Source: Pseudoxanthomonas sp. JBR18
GTDB taxonomy: Bacteria > Pseudomonadota > Gammaproteobacteria > Xanthomonadales > Xanthomonadaceae
Direction: 5' to 3'
NCBI RefSeq assembly: GCF_028198165.1
Contig: NZ_CP116339.1
Coordinates: forward strand, 3,293,001-3,357,000
DNA: 64,000 nt
In this document: piece after piece, positions 41,242 through 49,938 of the stretch
How positions within the stretch are numbered: the stretch's first letter is position 1
Layout: each line of letters opens with the position of its first letter
Position numbers and translations under genes: made by a program
The notes under the pieces: generated by a model
What the model was told of the DNA's origin: nothing
The model's database searches: none
Seen by the model: the letters and a program-made list of their open reading frames with translations, nothing else

Positions 41242-43812
41242 ATGGGCGTGACGCTGGAGGCTGATCGCGGGATTGGGCATGAGCGCCCACGAGCGTGGGG
41301 TGGACGGGTCGCGCCGTTGGGCGTGGCAGTGGCCGTTTGCCTGTTGGGCGGCGCCGGCGGCGGCCTGCTGCTGCCCGGCTTGCCCCGCGCGATCTGGCTC
41401 TGGTGGGCCGTGGGGTTGGGGGCTGCCGGCTGGTGGCGTGGACGCGGCCTGGTGCGCTGCCTTGCGGTGGCCCTGCTCGGATTCGGTCTGGCGGGATTGC
41501 AGGCCGGCCATGCGTGGCAGGGACGCCTGGCGCAGGCGCAGGAGGGCCACGATCTGATCCTCAGCGGGCGCGTGGTGGGGCTGCCCACGGTCGAGGCCAG
41601 ACGGACCCGCTTCGAATTCCTGGCCGATGCCTGTCCCGGCACACCACATCCGGGCTGTGGAAGACGGGTGATGCTCTCCTGGTACGACGACTTCGGCGCC
41701 ACCGCTCCCGGGCCGCGCACCGGCCTGCATGCCGGTGCGCGCTGGCGATTGGTCGCGCGTCTGCGCGCGCCGCGCGGGCTGTCAAACCCGGGCGGCTTCG
41801 ACAACGAGCGCACGGCCCTGGCCAATCGTGTCGCGGCCACTGGCTACCTGCGTGAGGTCGCGCTGGCCCGGCGGCTGGCGCCCGCCACGGGCCTGGATGC
41901 ATGGCGCGAGCGGATGTCCGCACGCATCGATGCCCAGGCGCCCCCCTCGGCGCGGCGCTTCATCCGCGCCCTGGCGCTGGGCGACACCGGCGGGCTGGAC
42001 GATGCCGACTGGAGCACGCTGCGCGCGGCGGGATTGACCCACCTGATCGCCATCTCCGGCTTCCATGTCGGGCTGGTGGCCGGATTCGGCGCGCTGCTGG
42101 CGCTGGGATGCTGGCGCCTGTGGCCGGGACTGGGGCGCGTGCTGCCACGTCCGATCGCCCAGGCCGTGGCCGCGTTGCTGTGCGCCGTCCTCTACGCCGC
42201 CCTGTCCGGCTTTTCGCTGCCGACCACGCGCACCGTGCTGATGATTGCGGTCGCGGCGGCCTCGCGCTGCGGGCGGCGACCAGCCAGTGGCGCGCAGTCC
42301 CTGGCCCTGGCCGCCATTGCCGTGCTGCTGGTCGATCCGCTCTCGGTGCTGGCGGCCGGCTTCTGGCTGAGCTTTGCGGGGGTGGCCTGGCTGCTGTGGT
42401 GCCTGCCGCGCGACGACGCGCCGCTGCTGCGGCAGTTCCTCTCGGCCCAGGGCGTGGCCACGCTTGGCCTGCTGCCGCTGAGCGTGGCGCTGTTCGGCCA
42501 GGCCTCGCTGGCCGGGCCGCTGGCTAATCTGGTCGCCATCCCGTGGTGGAGCCTGGTGGTGGTGCCACTGTCGCTCATCGGGACCGCGCTGGAAGCGGTG
42601 CATGCCGGCGCCGGGCAGTGGGCATGGTGGCTGGCCGGGCAGGCATTCGCACCGAGCTGGACCCAGTTCGCGTGGATGGCGCACAGTCGCTTCGCATTGT
42701 GGTGGCTGCCAGAGGCGCCGTGGTTCGCGCTGCCACTGGCCCTGCTGGGCGCCTTCTGGATGCTGCTGCCGCGCGGCGTGCCCGGCAAGGCGTTGGCGGG
42801 GCTGCTGTGGTTGCCGTTGTTGTGGCCGGACACGGGTCGGCCGGCGACGGGCGAGGCGACGCTCACGGTGCTCGATGTGGGGCAGGGCCTGTCGGTGCTG
42901 GTCCGCACACGCAGCCACGCGTTGCTGTTCGATACCGGGCCGGCGGTGGAGGACGGGTTCGACGCTGGCGAGCGCGTGGTGATCCCGGCCTTGCACGCCA
43001 AGGGCATCGCGCGCCTGGACCGGGTGGTGGTCAGCCATGGCGATGCCGACCACGCGGGCGGCCTGGCTGCCGTGCTGCGGGACATGCCGGTGCTGGACGT
43101 GTTGGCGCCGGCCGGCGCGCCGGTGCCGCTGCGCACCCGCTGTCGCGCGGGGCGGGCCTGGCATTGGGATGGCGTCGAATTCCGCTTCCTGCATCCCACG
43201 CGCGGCTTCCCCTATCTGGGCAACGAGGCCAGCTGCGTGCTGCGCATCCAGACCGCCTACGGCAGCGCGTTGTTGACTGGCGACATCGGTCAGGTGATCG
43301 AGCGCCGCCTGGTCCGGACCCGGCCGGCCGCGCTGAAGGCGGACGTGGTCGTAGTGGCGCATCACGGCAGCGGTGAGTCGTCCGATCCGGCCTTCGTGCG
43401 CGCCTCCGGGGCGCGGTTGGCGCTAGTCTCGGCCGGTTACGACAACCGCTTCGGCCATCCGCAGGCCGCGGTGGTCAGGCGTTGGCGCGATGCAGGCGCC
43501 GAGGTCCTGGACACGGCAAACGGCGGTGCGCTGACCGTGTGGCTGGGGCGGCAGGGGCTGGCCGTGCGCGAGCGCCGGCGCTGGAAACGGCGTCTGTGGG
43601 ACCCGACAGGAGCGGCGCGGTCGCTACGCTATCCTATCTGCTTGCTCTCACACGGCCCCCCGAGCCGAAGGATTGACTGTGCTGGAACTGGTGAAGGCGG
43701 GCGGCTGGCCCATGATCCCGCTCTTGCTGCTGGCGGTGCTGGCCCTGGCCATCGTGGTGGAGCGGTTCTGGAGCCTGCGTCGCAAGGAAATCCTGCCGCC
43801 GGGTCTGGGTGA
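41242..43812 (+). CDS. comEC: DNA internalisation channel ComEC/Rec2
   Basis: ComEC carries single-stranded DNA across the inner membrane in natural transformation. The 856-residue protein has an N-terminal OB-like domain, about ten membrane spans in the competence domain (HLIAISGFHVGLVAG, then LSGFSLPTTRTVLMI) and a C-terminal metallo-beta-lactamase-like domain with VSHGDADHAGG and VVAHHGSG. ATG 41242 is preferred to 41221 or 41182 because a GGAG box precedes it. The natural end is near RRRWKRRLWDPTG, but the frame stays open and runs 134 bp into exbB. This tail (RSLRYPICLLSHG and beyond) is not conserved-looking, so either the stop is lost or the last part is a frameshift artefact. Confidence 0.88.
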   Translation: MGVTLEADRGIGHERPRAWGGRVAPLGVAVAVCLLGGAGGGLLLPGLPRAIWLWWAVGLGAAGWWRGRGLVRCLAVALLGFGLAGLQAGHAWQGRLAQAQEGHDLILSGRVVGLPTVEARRTRFEFLADACPGTPHPGCGRRVMLSWYDDFGATAPGPRTGLHAGARWRLVARLRAPRGLSNPGGFDNERTALANRVAATGYLREVALARRLAPATGLDAWRERMSARIDAQAPPSARRFIRALALGDTGGLDDADWSTLRAAGLTHLIAISGFHVGLVAGFGALLALGCWRLWPGLGRVLPRPIAQAVAALLCAVLYAALSGFSLPTTRTVLMIAVAAASRCGRRPASGAQSLALAAIAVLLVDPLSVLAAGFWLSFAGVAWLLWCLPRDDAPLLRQFLSAQGVATLGLLPLSVALFGQASLAGPLANLVAIPWWSLVVVPLSLIGTALEAVHAGAGQWAWWLAGQAFAPSWTQFAWMAHSRFALWWLPEAPWFALPLALLGAFWMLLPRGVPGKALAGLLWLPLLWPDTGRPATGEATLTVLDVGQGLSVLVRTRSHALLFDTGPAVEDGFDAGERVVIPALHAKGIARLDRVVVSHGDADHAGGLAAVLRDMPVLDVLAPAGAPVPLRTRCRAGRAWHWDGVEFRFLHPTRGFPYLGNEASCVLRIQTAYGSALLTGDIGQVIERRLVRTRPAALKADVVVVAHHGSGESSDPAFVRASGARLALVSAGYDNRFGHPQAAVVRRWRDAGAEVLDTANGGALTVWLGRQGLAVRERRRWKRRLWDPTGAARSLRYPICLLSHGPPSRRIDCAGTGEGGRLAHDPALAAGGAGPGHRGGAVLEPASQGNPAAGSG

Positions 43813-44305
43813 GGAAGTCCGCCGCTGGGCGCTGTCGGGCAATCTGGAGGCCTCGCACATCGAGTCGCTGCGCCAGACCTCGCCCCTGGGCGCGCTGCTG
43901 GCCGCCGCGCTGGACGTGCGCCATCGCCCGCGTGAGGTCATCCGCGAGCGGGTGGAGGACACCGGGCGCCACCTGGTCCATCGCATGGAGAAGTTCCTCA
44001 ACACCCTGGGCACGATTGCCGCGGCCGGGCCGCTGCTGGGTCTGCTGGGCACGGTCATCGGCATGATTCAGATGTTCCTGGGCATCCTGGACCACGGCCT
44101 GGGCGATGTGAACCAGCTCGCAGGCGGCATCGGCAAGGCCCTGGTCTGCACCGCCACCGGCATGCTGGTGGCCATCCCGGCGTTGATCTTCCACCGTTAT
44201 TTCCGCGGCCGGGTCACCGGTTACGTGATCGAGATGGAACAGCAGGCCATGGCCCTGTCCGACGCGCTGGAAACCCGCAACGCCAGCCCGCACGGACAGG
44301 ACTGA
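43679..44305 (+). CDS. exbB: ExbB/TolQ-type proton channel subunit
   Basis: ExbB with ExbD uses the proton gradient to energise outer-membrane or envelope partners. The 208-residue protein has three membrane spans (IPLLLLAVLALAIVVERFW, TLGTIAAAGPLLGLLGTVIG, ALVCTATGMLVAIPALIF) and the MotA/TolQ/ExbB signature AAGPLLGLLGTVIGMI. I place the start at GTG 43679 (MLELVKAGGWPM) after AAGGAT, not at the TTG 43673. It begins 134 bp before the comEC frame closes. This exbB-exbD-msbA-lpxK order is common in xanthomonads and links the pair to envelope biogenesis rather than to TonB iron uptake. Confidence 0.92.
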   Translation: MLELVKAGGWPMIPLLLLAVLALAIVVERFWSLRRKEILPPGLGEEVRRWALSGNLEASHIESLRQTSPLGALLAAALDVRHRPREVIRERVEDTGRHLVHRMEKFLNTLGTIAAAGPLLGLLGTVIGMIQMFLGILDHGLGDVNQLAGGIGKALVCTATGMLVAIPALIFHRYFRGRVTGYVIEMEQQAMALSDALETRNASPHGQD

Positions 44306-44312
44306 CCCCCGC

Positions 44313-44735
44313 ATGCGTATCCGTGACGACCGCGCCCACGACGAGCCGGAGATCAACCTGGTCCCGCTGATCGACGTGATCCTGGTGCTGATCATCTTCT
44401 TCGTGATCACCACCACCTTCGACGCGCGCTCCACCCTGCAGCTGCAGTTGCCGTCGGCCTCGCAACAGCCGGTGGACACGCCGGCCAAGGCGCTGAGCAT
44501 CCTGATCAACGCCGACGGGCGCTATTTCGTGGGGGACGAGGAAGTGCTGCGGACCGATGTCGATGCGCTCAAGCAGGCCATCGGCCAGTCCGCCGGCACC
44601 GACCACAGCCGGCCGGTGCTGCTGCGCGCCGATGCCCGCACCCCGCACCAGGCGGTGGTGACCGCGCTGGACGCGCTGGCGCAGCTGGATTTCAAGCGCA
44701 TTTCCATCGCCACCGCGCCGGAGCCAGGCAAGTGA
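44313..44735 (+). CDS. exbD: ExbD/TolR-type proton channel subunit
   Basis: The 140-residue protein has a short cytoplasmic start, one membrane segment (LVPLIDVILVLIIFFVIT) with the proton-carrying Asp, and a periplasmic domain that contains the LSILINADGRYFVGDEEV and PVLLRADARTPHQAVVTALDAL blocks of ExbD/TolR. It follows exbB by 7 bp and its stop overlaps the GTG start of msbA (GTGA), which couples the three genes. Confidence 0.95.
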   Translation: MRIRDDRAHDEPEINLVPLIDVILVLIIFFVITTTFDARSTLQLQLPSASQQPVDTPAKALSILINADGRYFVGDEEVLRTDVDALKQAIGQSAGTDHSRPVLLRADARTPHQAVVTALDALAQLDFKRISIATAPEPGK

Positions 44736-46486
44736 GTCGGAGCAACCAGGGCAATGCGTGGCAGACCTATCGGCGGCTGCTGACGTTCGCTGGCCCCTAC
44801 AGTGCGCTGCTGGTGATCGCCTTCATCGCGGCGCTGGTCGAGGCCGCGGGCACCGGTGCGTTCGCCAAGCTGATGGAACCGATCACCAACCGGACCTTCG
44901 TGGCCCGCGACATGCGGTCTGCGTTGTTCATGCCGGCGGCCATCCTGGGGCTGTTCCTGGTGCGTGGCATCGCCGGCTACATCACCGACATGTCGATGGG
45001 GCGCGCCGCGCGCAGCATCGCGCGTGACCTGCGGGTCAAGGTGCTGGGCAAGTACCTGCGCCTGCCGGGCGCGCGCTTCGATTCAGAGCCGGTGCCGTCG
45101 ATGCTGGTGCGCCTGGGGTCGGATTCGGACCAGGTCGCGCAGGCTGCCGTGGACGCGCTCAAGACAATGATCCAGCAGGCGCTGCAGGCCATCGCCCTGC
45201 TGATCACCATGCTGTGGACCAGTTGGCAGGTGACCATTTCCATCCTGCTGCTGGCACCGCCGCTGGCCTTCGTGATGAACAAGGTGGCCAAGCGCTACCG
45301 TCGGGTGAGCCATCGGATCCAGGAAAGCGGTGCGCAACTGTTGCAGTCGGCCGACCAGACGCTTTCCAACCAGCAGGAGGTCAAGGTCTACGGTGCCCGC
45401 GACTCGGAGCTCAAGCGCTATCACGCACTGGCCGACAACAACCTGCGCCTGGCCATGAAGGTGGAATCCACGCGCGGGCTGTCCACGGCGACCGTGCAGA
45501 TGATGGGCGCGGTGGGCCTGGCTGGCCTGCTGCTGATCGCCAGCTACGAATCCACCGCCGGCCGGCTCAGCGCCGGCGCGTTCTTCACCCTGCTGCTGTC
45601 CATGGCCGGCATCATCCCCGCGCTCAAACAGCTGACCAACGTGCAGAACGTCCTGCAGCGCGGCGTGGCCTCGGCCGAGCGCCTGTTCTCGGTGCTCGAT
45701 GCGCCGGATGAGCTCGATACCGGAACCCGTGCGCTGACGCGCGCGCAGGGCACCATCGAATTCCGCGACGTCACCGCGCGCTATCCCGGGCAGGGGCGAC
45801 CGGCGCTGGAGCACGTCAGCTTCACCGCACGCCGCGGCACGGTCACCGCAATCGTGGGGCGCTCGGGAAGCGGAAAATCCAGCCTGATCAAGCTGATCCC
45901 GCGCTTCTACGATGCCGAGTCCGGCCAGATCCTGGTGGACGGTGCACCGGTGGAGGAATACCGGCTGACCGACCTGCGCCGGCAGATCGCGATGGTGGGG
46001 CAGCAGGTGATGCTGTTCGACGGCTCGGTGGCCGACAACGTGGCGTATGGCGAAATGAGTGCGTGCGCGCCGCAGGCGCTGGACAAGGCCCTGCGCGACG
46101 CGCATGCGATGGAGTTCGTCGAACAACTGGCCGATGGCAAGGACACCTCCATCGGGGTCAAGGGCGGCAAGCTCTCCGGCGGCCAGCGCCAGCGCCTGGC
46201 GATTGCCCGCGCGATGCTCAAGGATGCGCCGATCCTGATCCTGGACGAGGCCACCGCGGCGCTGGACAACGAGTCCGAGCGCCTGGTGCAGGACGCGCTG
46301 ACCCAGCTGATGCCCGACCGCACCACGCTGGTCATCGCCCACCGCCTGTCCACCATTGAGCACGCCGATCAGGTGCTGGTGCTGGACCAGGGCCGCCTGG
46401 TCGAGCAGGGCACCCATGCCGAGCTGCTGGCGCAGGGCGGTTTGTACGCGCAGTTGCACGGCGCCCAGTTCCGCGACGCGGAATGA
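44732..46486 (+). CDS. msbA: Lipid A export ATP-binding/permease protein MsbA
   Basis: MsbA flips lipid A core across the inner membrane. The 584-residue half-transporter has six membrane spans (about 20-310) and an ATPase with Walker [10 protein letters not shown] near 376-384, signature [14 protein letters not shown] near 481-494, Walker [13 protein letters not shown] and the switch His in VIAHRLST. The start is GTG 44732, overlapping exbD; the stop overlaps lpxK by ATGA. Placement before lpxK and kdsB supports the lipid A assignment over a general exporter. Confidence 0.95.
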   Translation: MSRSNQGNAWQTYRRLLTFAGPYSALLVIAFIAALVEAAGTGAFAKLMEPITNRTFVARDMRSALFMPAAILGLFLVRGIAGYITDMSMGRAARSIARDLRVKVLGKYLRLPGARFDSEPVPSMLVRLGSDSDQVAQAAVDALKTMIQQALQAIALLITMLWTSWQVTISILLLAPPLAFVMNKVAKRYRRVSHRIQESGAQLLQSADQTLSNQQEVKVYGARDSELKRYHALADNNLRLAMKVESTRGLSTATVQMMGAVGLAGLLLIASYESTAGRLSAGAFFTLLLSMAGIIPALKQLTNVQNVLQRGVASAERLFSVLDAPDELDTGTRALTRAQGTIEFRDVTARYPGQGRPALEHVSFTARRGTVTAIVGRSGSGKSSLIKLIPRFYDAESGQILVDGAPVEEYRLTDLRRQIAMVGQQVMLFDGSVADNVAYGEMSACAPQALDKALRDAHAMEFVEQLADGKDTSIGVKGGKLSGGQRQRLAIARAMLKDAPILILDEATAALDNESERLVQDALTQLMPDRTTLVIAHRLSTIEHADQVLVLDQGRLVEQGTHAELLAQGGLYAQLHGAQFRDAE

Positions 46487-47496
46487 GCAAGGCGTCCAAG
46501 ACACCGCGGCACTGGTTCGACGGGGCGCCGGTGCCGCCGCTGGCCGGCGCGCTGGAGCCGGTCTATGCCGGTGCCCTGAAGCTGCGTGGCGCGCTGTTCC
46601 GACTGGGCCTGCTGCGCCGTCGGCGTGCCCCGGTCCCGGTGATCGTGGTCGGCAACGTGACCGTGGGCGGCACCGGCAAGACGCCGCTGACCATTGCCCT
46701 GGTCGAGCGCCTGCGCCGCGCTGGCTGGACGCCCGGCGTGGCCAGTCGCGGCTACGGGCGTCGCGATGAGCGCACGCCGCGCTGGGTCGAACTGGAGACG
46801 ACGCCGGAGGATGGCGGGGACGAGCCAGTGCTTGTCGCCCGGCGCACGGGGGTGCGGGTGCGCGTGGACCGCGACCGCGTGGCCGCCGCGCGCGCGTTGG
46901 CCGCGGCGGGCTGCGACATCGTGGTCTGCGACGACGGGCTGCAGCACACCCGCCTGCGCCGCGATCTGGAGATTGAGGTGATCGATGGTCGCCGCCGCTA
47001 TGGCAACGGCCGCCTGCTGCCGGCCGGGCCGCTGCGCGAACCGGCCGAGCGCGCCGGGCGCTGCGACTTCCGGGTGGTCAACGGCGGTAGCGCGGGCTTT
47101 GGCGAGTGGGGCATGACCCTGCGCTCGGAGCGCGCCCTGCCGATGGTTGGCGGCAAGCCGGTGCAACTCAGCGCCTTCGGCGGTCATCGCGTTCATGCGA
47201 TTGCGGGCATCGGCAACCCCGGGCGGTTCTTCGACATGCTGCGCGGCTACGGGATCGGCGTGGTGCCGCACGCCTTCGACGACCATCACGCCTACACCGC
47301 CGAAGACCTGCAGTTCGGTAGCGAATTGCCGTTGCTGATGACCGAGAAGGATGCGGTCAAGTGCGCGGGGATCGCCGGTGACTGGGCCTACAGTGTGCCG
47401 GTGGATGCCGAACTGCCCGAGGCGTTCTGGGTGGCCCTGGATGCAAAGCTGGCACCGCTGCGCAAGCCCGGCAGGCCCGGGGCAGCGACGCCCTGA
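46483..47496 (+). CDS. lpxK: Tetraacyldisaccharide 4'-kinase
   Basis: LpxK phosphorylates the 4' position of the lipid A disaccharide at the inner membrane. The 337-residue protein has the Walker A-like P-loop [14 protein letters not shown] at 57-70, [25 protein letters not shown] and a terminal MTEKDAVKC block, all typical. The N-terminus ([20 protein letters not shown]) is the membrane-associated helix. It overlaps msbA by ATGA. Confidence 0.97.
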   Translation: MSKASKTPRHWFDGAPVPPLAGALEPVYAGALKLRGALFRLGLLRRRRAPVPVIVVGNVTVGGTGKTPLTIALVERLRRAGWTPGVASRGYGRRDERTPRWVELETTPEDGGDEPVLVARRTGVRVRVDRDRVAAARALAAAGCDIVVCDDGLQHTRLRRDLEIEVIDGRRRYGNGRLLPAGPLREPAERAGRCDFRVVNGGSAGFGEWGMTLRSERALPMVGGKPVQLSAFGGHRVHAIAGIGNPGRFFDMLRGYGIGVVPHAFDDHHAYTAEDLQFGSELPLLMTEKDAVKCAGIAGDWAYSVPVDAELPEAFWVALDAKLAPLRKPGRPGAATP

Positions 47497-47608
47497 TTGC
47501 CGCGACGGCCCGCGGCGCGGTCGCGGGCGGACCGTACACTGCAGCGCTCTGTCGCCTCCGCCAGGCCTTGGCGAAGCCTTACTCCAAAACCGACTCCGGA
47601 GCCCATGC

Positions 47609-48388
47609 ATGACTGAACCGAACGAAGCCTTCGTCGTCGCCATTCCTGCCCGGCACGACGCGTCGCGCCTGCCGGGCAAACCGCTGCGCCTGCTGGGCGG
47701 GCGTCCATTGGTGCTGCATGTGGCCGAGCGCGCGCTCCAGGCCGGGGCGCGCGAGGTCTGGGTGGCCACCGATGACGAACGCGTGGCGCGCGCGCTCGAC
47801 GGCAGTGGCGTGCAGGTGGCGATGACCGCTGCCGACCACGCCTCGGGCAGCGATCGCCTGGCCGAATGCTCGCGCATCGCGGGCTGGTCCGACGAGACCC
47901 TGGTGGTCAACCTGCAGGGCGATGAGCCGTTCGCGCCGGTGGCCGGGATCCGCGCCGTGGCGTCCGCGCTGTCGGCCAGCGGCCATCCCATGGCCACGCT
48001 GGCCACGCCGATCACCGAGGCGGAGCAGGTCTTCGACCCCAATGCGGTCAAGGTGGTCGTGGCCGCCAACGGCGATGCGCTGTATTTCAGTCGTGCGCCG
48101 TTGCCCTGGCACCGCGATGGGTTCGCCCACAGCCGCGATGTGCTGCCGGCCTCGGACGCGCCGTTCCTGCGCCATATCGGCATCTATGCCTACCGCGCCG
48201 GGTTCCTGCGTCGCTTCACCACGCTGCCGCCTGGCCGGCTGGAGCACACCGAGTCGCTGGAACAACTGCGCGCGCTGGAGGCGGGATTCCGGATTTCTGT
48301 GGCGCTGACCCCGGCCGCATTCCCGCCTGGCGTGGATACCCCCGAGGACCTGGAGCGCGCCGAGCGCCACCTCGCAGGGACGGCATGA
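47609..48388 (+). CDS. kdsB: CMP-KDO synthetase
   Basis: KdsB activates KDO with CTP for transfer to lipid A. The 259-residue enzyme has the nucleotide-binding start [18 protein letters not shown], the [14 protein letters not shown] block, VNLQGDEPF and [13 protein letters not shown] plus [16 protein letters not shown] near the C-terminus, all of the family. The start ATG 47609 follows GGAGCCC; the gap to lpxK is 112 bp. In relatives the gene is likewise next to lpxK. Confidence 0.97.
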   Translation: MTEPNEAFVVAIPARHDASRLPGKPLRLLGGRPLVLHVAERALQAGAREVWVATDDERVARALDGSGVQVAMTAADHASGSDRLAECSRIAGWSDETLVVNLQGDEPFAPVAGIRAVASALSASGHPMATLATPITEAEQVFDPNAVKVVVAANGDALYFSRAPLPWHRDGFAHSRDVLPASDAPFLRHIGIYAYRAGFLRRFTTLPPGRLEHTESLEQLRALEAGFRISVALTPAAFPPGVDTPEDLERAERHLAGTA

Positions 48389-48516
48389 CACAGGGAAAGC
48401 ACGTCCTGCGATGTGATCCTGATCGCATCGCGCCCGGCTTCACCGGTCGATCGGGCTGAACGGGCGGTGCGGTCGCGACGTCTGTCTAAACAGGGCTCCG
48501 GCATAATTGGCAGCAC

Positions 48517-49938
48517 ATGACGCCGATCCACGCACCCGACTTTCCCCACGACCTCAAATGGCTCAACGCGGCCCCGACGGCGATCCAGTCGCTGCGTGGC
48601 AGCGCGGTGGCCCTGGCTTTCATCGATCCGGCCTCGACCTGGTGCATGCAGCGGCTGGCCAACCTCGCCACGCTCCAGCGCCGTTTTGGCGCACGCCTGC
48701 AGGTCCGGGTGATCGCCGTGCCGCGGTTCGACGCGCATCGCCGGCCAGAGGTGGTGCTCAAGCGCCTGCGCCGCCATGGCGTCAGCCTGCCGGTCGCGCA
48801 CGATCCGGACTGGCACGCGTGGCAGCGCTTCGGGATCGAGGCCTGGCCGACGGTGGTGGTGATCGATGCGGCGGGGATGATGGTCCAGCGCATTGCCGGG
48901 ACGCCCGGCACCGGCGTCCTGGAACGTGCACTGGCCGCGGTTTGCGAGGACTTGGACGAGCCCTTGCAGGACACGCGCCCGCGCGAAACCCATCCCGAGC
49001 CGCGCCTGCCGCTGCTGTTCCCGACCGGGCTGGCGGTCACCGGGGATCGGCTCTATGTCGCCGACACCGGGCATCACCAGATCCTGGAGTGCACCCATGC
49101 CGGGCGCGTGCTGCGACGCTTCGGCAACGGCACGGCCGATGCACTGGATGGTGGCGCCGAAATCGCCAGCTTCTGCAGACCTAGCGGCATGTCGCTGCTG
49201 CGCGAGGCGCTGTACGTGGCCGATACCGGCAACCATCTGCTGCGCCGGATCGATCTGCGCAGCGGCACGGTGCACACCGTGCTCGGCAACGGACGTGCCG
49301 GCACGCCCGCCGAGGGGCGGCTGTCCAATGTGCACGATGTCTGCCTGCCGTCGCCGACCGCCCTGGTGGCGGGCAATAACCAGCTGCATATCGCGCTGGC
49401 CGGTGACAACCGCGTGTGGACCTGGAACCAGACCGACGGAGTGGGCGTGATGGAGTGCCGCGCCGGCTCGGGGCAACTGGGCCAGCGCGATGGCGCCGGT
49501 ATCCTGGCCAGCTTCTCCCAGCCCACCGGCCTGGCGCTGGTCCAGCAGGCGCTCTACGTCTGCGACACGCTGGGCTCGGCCATTCGCGGCATCCAGTTGC
49601 GCGGTGACCTGACCCAGACCCTGGTCGGGCAGGGGCCGTGGGAGTTTGGCGATGCCGATGGTCAGCGTCACCAGGCCCGCCTGCAGGCGCCCGAAGCCAT
49701 CGCGCTGGATCCCGATGCGCCGCTGCTGTGGATCGCCGACACCGGCAACGGCTGCATCCGCAGCCTGCGTCTGGGCGGCGGCGTGGTGAACAAGGTGCCG
49801 CTGGAGCGCGCATTGGCCGGTCCGGCGGGCGTGGCGGCGTTCGGCGGCAAGCTGTGGATCGCCGAGACCGATGCGCATGCGGTGCTGTGCCTGGACGTGG
49901 CCAGCGGCGTGTTGAGCCAGGTCCCGATCGAAGAATGA
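48517..49938 (+). CDS. NHLRC2-like protein: thioredoxin-like domain plus NHL repeats
   Basis: The 473-residue protein has an N-terminal thioredoxin-like domain (about 1-145: LAFIDPASTWCMQRLANL, QRFGIEAWPTVVVID) and then NHL beta-propeller repeats with the recurrent LYVADTGHHQI, LYVADTGNHLLRRIDL, LYVCDTLGSAIR and LWIADTGNGCIRSL blocks. This is the order found in NHLRC2 and bacterial relatives. The usual CxxC site is reduced here to Cys43 with Arg46 in place of the second cysteine, so it cannot work as a classical thioredoxin. No signal peptide is seen, so it is probably cytoplasmic. It is coupled to uvrC by an ATGA overlap. Confidence 0.85.
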   Translation: MTPIHAPDFPHDLKWLNAAPTAIQSLRGSAVALAFIDPASTWCMQRLANLATLQRRFGARLQVRVIAVPRFDAHRRPEVVLKRLRRHGVSLPVAHDPDWHAWQRFGIEAWPTVVVIDAAGMMVQRIAGTPGTGVLERALAAVCEDLDEPLQDTRPRETHPEPRLPLLFPTGLAVTGDRLYVADTGHHQILECTHAGRVLRRFGNGTADALDGGAEIASFCRPSGMSLLREALYVADTGNHLLRRIDLRSGTVHTVLGNGRAGTPAEGRLSNVHDVCLPSPTALVAGNNQLHIALAGDNRVWTWNQTDGVGVMECRAGSGQLGQRDGAGILASFSQPTGLALVQQALYVCDTLGSAIRGIQLRGDLTQTLVGQGPWEFGDADGQRHQARLQAPEAIALDPDAPLLWIADTGNGCIRSLRLGGGVVNKVPLERALAGPAGVAAFGGKLWIAETDAHAVLCLDVASGVLSQVPIEE

